Positions 59,224-64,000 of a stretch of DNA of 64,000 nt are shown in pieces (positions within the stretch are counted from its first letter, which is position 1; every line of letters begins with the position of its first letter). Origin of the DNA: Treponema sp. (GTDB lineage: Bacteria > Spirochaetota > Spirochaetia > Treponematales > Breznakiellaceae); NCBI GenBank assembly GCA_031276295.1, contig JAISNI010000072.1, forward strand, positions 1 through 64,000, read 5' to 3'. The translations under genes were made by a program, and so were the position numbers. The notes beneath the pieces were generated by a model. It was given only the letters and a program-made list of their open reading frames with translations. It had not been told where the DNA came from and made no database searches.

Positions 59224-60711
59224 TTAATTCAAGGCGAAAGGCTTGGCGCTGAAAGTAACGTCATTCCATGCTTTCAGCATCGCGGCATCCGCGTTATTAA
59301 AAAGCCACTGCACAACCGGCATGACACCTTCGGGCCGGTAAGCGCCTTTATCCCTGGGATGTCCGATAGCGCTGCATGCAAAAAAACGGTTTCTTCTGAA
59401 TTTGAGGGTAATATTATTGAGGAATCCTTCCATGCCGTTATCAACAAGAAATTTCCTGCACAGGTAATCCTGGGTGTCATAAAAATCATCGTAACCGGCT
59501 GATCCTGAATTCATAAGGCGTGTTACCGCCGTTTTACCGATTTCATTATCAAGGCCCCCCGAATCAATTTTAGCTATCACCAGGGCCAGGGGAACGGAGG
59601 ACATTTTCTGTTCCGAAAGCCCCGTTACTTCCCGCAGCTTATTGAGAAAGGAATTGATTATACCGTTAATATCCGCGCTTCCTATTCCGGCTATATCCTC
59701 GGGACTTAACAGGTGTTCGTACTTATACCTGACGGCGGGAATAGCAAACGGATCAAGCATAAAAACAATGCCGTGGCAGTATTCGTACTGCTTCTGTACT
59801 TCGTTCTCGTTGTTATCGGTAAATACCTCTCCTGCAATATCGTAAATATGAATCAGCCGTTCGGGATTAAACTCGGGAGCTTTTATAAAAAAACTAAAGG
59901 ATACGGAACTTGCCTTGTTTCTGTCCAAACTGCGCTCGGTCATTCGTGTACTGCCCGTGTTATAATCCTTGAGGATTTCACGGTAGATTGCCGACTTCTC
60001 GCTGTTGTAAGGGAGTATTTCCCATTTTTTCTTCCCGGCAACCACTTCGATAAAATCCCGCGAAAAAGCGGTGATGAACGCGGTCTTCCCGACAGAACGC
60101 CCGCCTATCACCGGAATACAGAGGGGAACCGTTTCCCGGTCCATCAGCGGATGCCCGCAATGCGGACATTCGGATTGCAATTCCCGCCTTCCGTTAAAAA
60201 ATACCGCGGGAAGTTTTGCGCCGCAGGGACCGCTTCCGTTGCCGGTACAGGTATGTTTAAGTATCCCGTAAACACCAGGCGTTAGGTTGGTGTGTTGAGC
60301 CCCGCATTGAGGGCAGAGATAGGTCGGTATTAAAGATTTTTCCTTACATTCATGACACGCGGTAAATATCCTGTTCTTTATTAAATATATCCTGTCCACC
60401 GTCCATATCAAAGAAAAAGCGATATACACCAGCAGCATAAACCCAAGCAAAATAACGACGTTGGCGAGGGTCATGAGCAGGGTGATTATAGAACCGAAGA
60501 TAAATACCGCGAGGATTGCCAAACCATTAACGATGAACCCGAAAACCGCGATGATTTTGCCGCCGTCAAAATCAAGATTGGAAATATGAGCTTTATACTT
60601 CCCTATTGACTGAAAATTCCGAACCCACGCTCCCGCAACGGTATTCCCCAGATCACGATACCCCTTCCCAAAAAAATAACTCTTCCTTGACGGTTGTTCC
60701 TCTGCTGCCAT
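59224..60711 (-). CDS. membrane-anchored zinc-ribbon TRAFAC-type GTPase
   Basis: Two-TM N-terminus, Cys-rich ribbon, P-loop PVIGGRSVGKTAFITAF, Walker B HIYDIAGEVF, VIAKID. Confidence 0.85.
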   Translation of the reverse strand: MAAEEQPSRKSYFFGKGYRDLGNTVAGAWVRNFQSIGKYKAHISNLDFDGGKIIAVFGFIVNGLAILAVFIFGSIITLLMTLANVVILLGFMLLVYIAFSLIWTVDRIYLIKNRIFTACHECKEKSLIPTYLCPQCGAQHTNLTPGVYGILKHTCTGNGSGPCGAKLPAVFFNGRRELQSECPHCGHPLMDRETVPLCIPVIGGRSVGKTAFITAFSRDFIEVVAGKKKWEILPYNSEKSAIYREILKDYNTGSTRMTERSLDRNKASSVSFSFFIKAPEFNPERLIHIYDIAGEVFTDNNENEVQKQYEYCHGIVFMLDPFAIPAVRYKYEHLLSPEDIAGIGSADINGIINSFLNKLREVTGLSEQKMSSVPLALVIAKIDSGGLDNEIGKTAVTRLMNSGSAGYDDFYDTQDYLCRKFLVDNGMEGFLNNITLKFRRNRFFACSAIGHPRDKGAYRPEGVMPVVQWLFNNADAAMLKAWNDVTFSAKPFALN

Positions 60712-60794
60712 TTTCGATTACCACATTCCTGCCGCAGAATGCTGCTCCCTTAAAACGTTTTACCGCGCAACCTATAATTTCAACACGGTACCCA

Positions 60795-60980
60795 TTACCG
60801 GTTACTGTCAATAATATTCTCCTTGATGGAAATAATATAATTAACCAGCGCCGTCCCTCCTCCCCAAATAAAACCGACCGCCGCCGCGATGATGAGCGCG
60901 GGTATGACAACATACTGAATAAACTTAATGATAAGCCAGATGACAAATATGATAATAACCAGATAAATAATAAATTCCAT
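60795..60980 (-). CDS. small membrane protein (61 aa)
   Basis: MEFIIYLVIIIFVIWLIIKFIQYVVIPALIIAAAVGFIWGGGTALVNYII; first ORF of the minus-strand operon. Confidence 0.6.
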   Translation of the reverse strand: MEFIIYLVIIIFVIWLIIKFIQYVVIPALIIAAAVGFIWGGGTALVNYIISIKENIIDSNR

Positions 60981-61213
60981 AACAACCTGCCCGGTACTAT
61001 TCTATAATATGCTGAAGTGATAAATCACAGGGAGCGCCTACCCTCCCTGCGGCCTCAATACTAAACCGCGCCGGGGAAAAAACAGTCCTCATTATTATTC
61101 GTTAAAGCAGCGGCAACAACAGTTATTGTACAAGTCGTGTAAAAGGGTTACCGTTTCCGGGGTTTAAACCCGACGGAGGTTTCTTTGAAATAAAATAGAT
61201 ACCCAGGATAATA

Positions 61214-61241
61214 ATCATATATGAACAGTATCATATATGAT
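61214..61241. promoter_or_regulatory. tandem palindromic repeat, candidate operator
   Basis: ATCATATATGA-N5-ATCATATATGAT, copies 16 bp apart, in the divergent gap between the GTPase/Hsp70 operon and asnS. Confidence 0.45.
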
Positions 61242-61397
61242 TTCATAGTGTCAATCTTATTCCTTAAATGCCGCAGGCGTTCTCAACGGGGGAAAAGGAG
61301 GAAAAACCCGTCAACATTCGGTTCTATTCTTTAATTATTGCCCCATACCCCTTATCCTCCCTTCCCCAAAAAACAAAAATACCCTATACTTATAGGT

Positions 61398-62783
61398 ATG
61401 CGTCCCCTCGTTAAAGAAATTCTCGCCCTCAGCCCCGAATCCCAGGAAGTAACGGTTCAGGGCTGGGTAAAAACCAAACGGGAAACGAAAAACCTTGTGT
61501 TTCTCGATGTCAACGACGGTTCCTGTTTTGCCGGTATTCAGTGTACCTTTAACCGGCTGGAAACGGAGGCCGATCCCGCCCTGTCCGGCATTTCTACCGG
61601 CGCTTCGGTAAAGATATGGGGCCGTCTTGTCCCCTCCCCCGCTTCAGGCCAGGCGGTAGAGATAGCCGCCGCCGGCATGGAGGTCCTGGGCGGCGCCCCG
61701 CCTGAAAGCTACCCCCTGCAGAAGAAGAAACACTCGTTCGAGTTCCTGCGGGAAATAGCCCACCTCCGGGCCAGAACCAATACCTTTGCCGCAATCGCCC
61801 GTGTGCGCAGCCGTATGGCTATGGCTGTGCATGAATTCTTTCAGTCCAGGGGTTTCTTCTATATAAATACCCCGATAATCACGGCAAGCGATGCCGAAGG
61901 CGCAGGCGCCATGTTTCAGGTAAGCACCCTGGACACGGAGGCCCTGCTCAAATCTGGTAAGGCGCCCGATTATACAAAGGACTTTTTCGGCAAGAGGGCA
62001 TACCTTACCGTTTCGGGTCAGCTTGAAGCCGAAACCTATGCCTGCGCGGTCGGCAGGGTTTACACCTTCGGGCCGACCTTCCGCGCCGAAAATTCCAACA
62101 CGGTCCGGCACCTGGCCGAATTCTGGATGATAGAACCGGAAATGGCCTTTGCCCGCCTGGAAGACAATATGGACCTTGCCGAAGATTTTCTAAAATTCAT
62201 CTTTAAGACCGCGTTACACGACTGCGAAAGCGATCTTAAATTCTTCGATGAACGCATAGAACACGGCATCCGCGACGTGCTGATATCCGTTGCCGAATCG
62301 CGGTTCAGCCGTATAAGCTACACCGATGCGGTACGGGAACTTGAGAAAAACGCCGGCGCCTTTGAATTCAAACCTTACTGGGGTTGCGATCTCCAGAGTG
62401 AACACGAAAGATTCCTTACCGAAAAGGTCGCGGAAGGGCCGGTCATCGTTACCGATTATCCCAAGGACATCAAGGCGTTCTACATGAAACTAAACGACGA
62501 CGGAAAAACGGTCGGGGCTATGGACGTGCTGGTTCCCCGGCTCGGCGAAATTATCGGCGGCTCTGAGCGTGAGAACGATCTTTCAAGGCTTGAAGAACGG
62601 ATGAGGAGCCTCAATATGGAGAGCGATCACTACGAATGGTACCTTGATCTGCGGCGTTACGGTACCGTTCCCCATGCAGGTTTCGGCCTTGGTTTTGAGC
62701 GGCTTATCCAGTATATTACCGGCATGGCCAATATACGGGATGTGATCCCCTACCCGCGCGCCGTGGGTCAGGCGGAATTTTAG
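61398..62783 (+). CDS. asnS: asparaginyl-tRNA synthetase
   Basis: [44 protein letters not shown]; class II motifs [28 protein letters not shown] and [27 protein letters not shown]. Confidence 0.95.
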   Translation: MRPLVKEILALSPESQEVTVQGWVKTKRETKNLVFLDVNDGSCFAGIQCTFNRLETEADPALSGISTGASVKIWGRLVPSPASGQAVEIAAAGMEVLGGAPPESYPLQKKKHSFEFLREIAHLRARTNTFAAIARVRSRMAMAVHEFFQSRGFFYINTPIITASDAEGAGAMFQVSTLDTEALLKSGKAPDYTKDFFGKRAYLTVSGQLEAETYACAVGRVYTFGPTFRAENSNTVRHLAEFWMIEPEMAFARLEDNMDLAEDFLKFIFKTALHDCESDLKFFDERIEHGIRDVLISVAESRFSRISYTDAVRELEKNAGAFEFKPYWGCDLQSEHERFLTEKVAEGPVIVTDYPKDIKAFYMKLNDDGKTVGAMDVLVPRLGEIIGGSERENDLSRLEERMRSLNMESDHYEWYLDLRRYGTVPHAGFGLGFERLIQYITGMANIRDVIPYPRAVGQAEF

Positions 62784-62792
62784 CGGGATACC

Positions 62793-64000
62793 ATGCGCAC
62801 AGGTAAACATCGTATCTTTAAACGCGTATTCCTTCTTGTCCTGTTCTTTGCCCTGTCCGGCCTCTGTTTATCTATCTGTTCAGTGCCTTTTCCTCAATAT
62901 TCGGGGCAGGAAGCTGCGGATCAGAACGAAAAAGAAGAGGCCCGGGCCCGGCAGGAACTCCTCGCGGGCCCCTGGTCATGGTCGCTGCCCCTCGGCCTGC
63001 CCGACGCGCCGGAGCTCGGTTCGCGTTCCGCCGTCGTGATGGATACGTCTACCGGCGCCCTGCTTTTCAGCAAAGACCCCGACGTGGAAATTCCGCCCGC
63101 ATCGCTTACCAAACTGATGACCATCCACATCCTGCTTGAGGAAATTGCCGCGGGGCGGGCCAATCTGGAGGAGGTATTAAACCCGCCGGAGGCAAGCTGG
63201 GCGGAAAACCAGCCTGAACATTCCAGCCTGATGTTTCTCCACGCGGGCCAAAGCCTGACACTGCGGGAGCTTATCATGGGCCTTGCCGTTCCTTCCGGGA
63301 ACGACGCGGCGGTTGCCGCGGCCCTCCGTGTTTCTCCAACCATGGAAGAATTTTCCGCGCTTATGAACAGGGAAGCCCAAAAATTCGGCCTTTCCAGGAC
63401 GCGCTTTGTAGAATCCTCCGGCATTTCCGAAAAAAACATGACGACGGCAATGGAATTCGCCTTGTTCTGCCGTGAATATATACGGCTTCATCCCGAAACG
63501 CTTAAAGAATTCCACTCGGTACGGGAATTCGCCTACCCCAAGGCGGCCAATGTGGGCGCGGCCCTTAAATCAAGGCCGGGAACCATAGTTCAATACAACC
63601 GCAACAACCTCCTCTACAGGTTTCCCGGTACCGACGGACTTAAAACAGGCTACATCGACGAATCAGGCTACAATATCGCCCTTACCGCCGAACGGGAAGG
63701 CTTCCGTCTTATCGCGGTGATCCTCGGCGCTCCGGCCAATTCAACCGGGATAAGGATCCGCGACGATGACGGCGGCAAACTCCTTACCTGGGCATTTGAA
63801 AACTTTAAAACGGTCAAACCGGAAATCGCGCCCCTGGAACCGGCGCCCGTCTGGAAGGGAAACCTTGACTTTGTCCATATAGCCCCCGCGGGGGATCTTG
63901 CCTTTACCACGTTAAAAAACCGCGCGGAGGAACTTTCCTGCGCAGCCGTTGTAAAGGAGCCCCTTATGGCGCCCCTTGCGGCCGGAACGGAGGTTGGCGC
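62793..64000 (+). CDS. D-alanyl-D-alanine carboxypeptidase (penicillin-binding protein), 3'-truncated by window edge
   Basis: ASLTKLMT (SxxK), PSGNDAA (SxN), GLKTGYI (KTG); ATG at 62793, frame open to the window end. Confidence 0.92.
   Translation, partial: MRTGKHRIFKRVFLLVLFFALSGLCLSICSVPFPQYSGQEAADQNEKEEARARQELLAGPWSWSLPLGLPDAPELGSRSAVVMDTSTGALLFSKDPDVEIPPASLTKLMTIHILLEEIAAGRANLEEVLNPPEASWAENQPEHSSLMFLHAGQSLTLRELIMGLAVPSGNDAAVAAALRVSPTMEEFSALMNREAQKFGLSRTRFVESSGISEKNMTTAMEFALFCREYIRLHPETLKEFHSVREFAYPKAANVGAALKSRPGTIVQYNRNNLLYRFPGTDGLKTGYIDESGYNIALTAEREGFRLIAVILGAPANSTGIRIRDDDGGKLLTWAFENFKTVKPEIAPLEPAPVWKGNLDFVHIAPAGDLAFTTLKNRAEELSCAAVVKEPLMAPLAAGTEVG

Noticed and set aside
61000-61340. Possible tRNA or small RNA in the gap upstream of asnS
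   Set aside because: I see no cloverleaf or conserved T-arm sequence; only palindromic repeats are evident.
1-64000. CRISPR array
   Set aside because: No regularly spaced direct repeats of CRISPR size and no Cas proteins among the ORFs; the TPR-CHAT protein alone is not evidence of a type III-E system.

Overview
The window looks like a spirochaete (probably Treponema) chromosome segment with a mix of housekeeping and accessory genes. Taxonomy is inferred only from gene content and protein style. Housekeeping anchors are ptsI, der, a MerR-type regulator, an O-acetylhomoserine sulfhydrylase (metY-type), infA, asnS and a 3'-truncated D,D-carboxypeptidase gene. Other blocks: (i) ~1-9.7 kb, a minus-strand operon with a papain-like (C1) protease, a TPR-CHAT caspase-like protease, a TPR protein and a 777-aa protein of unknown function; (ii) ~12.7-21.2 kb, a plus-strand cluster with a cyclase-like protein, an SPFH/zinc-ribbon protein, membrane proteins, two tandem paralogues and a bactofilin-like protein; (iii) ~21.3-36.6 kb, a response-regulator/solute-binding-protein/YesM-type kinase trio facing an Opp-type ABC transporter operon with a GH42 and a second glycosidase-like protein; (iv) 36.8-38.0 kb, a lipoprotein whose C-terminus has the codon signature of a diversity-generating-retroelement (DGR) target; (v) ~44.8-61.0 kb, a nine-gene minus-strand operon with three GTPases, two lid-less Hsp70s (one fused to a vWA domain), a GrpE-like protein, a J-like/zinc-ribbon protein and a GAP1-like protein. 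Block v is the best candidate for an underdescribed system. It contains a ~600-bp coding tract (51.06-51.67 kb) in which nearly every codon ends in A, open in frame with one GTPase.
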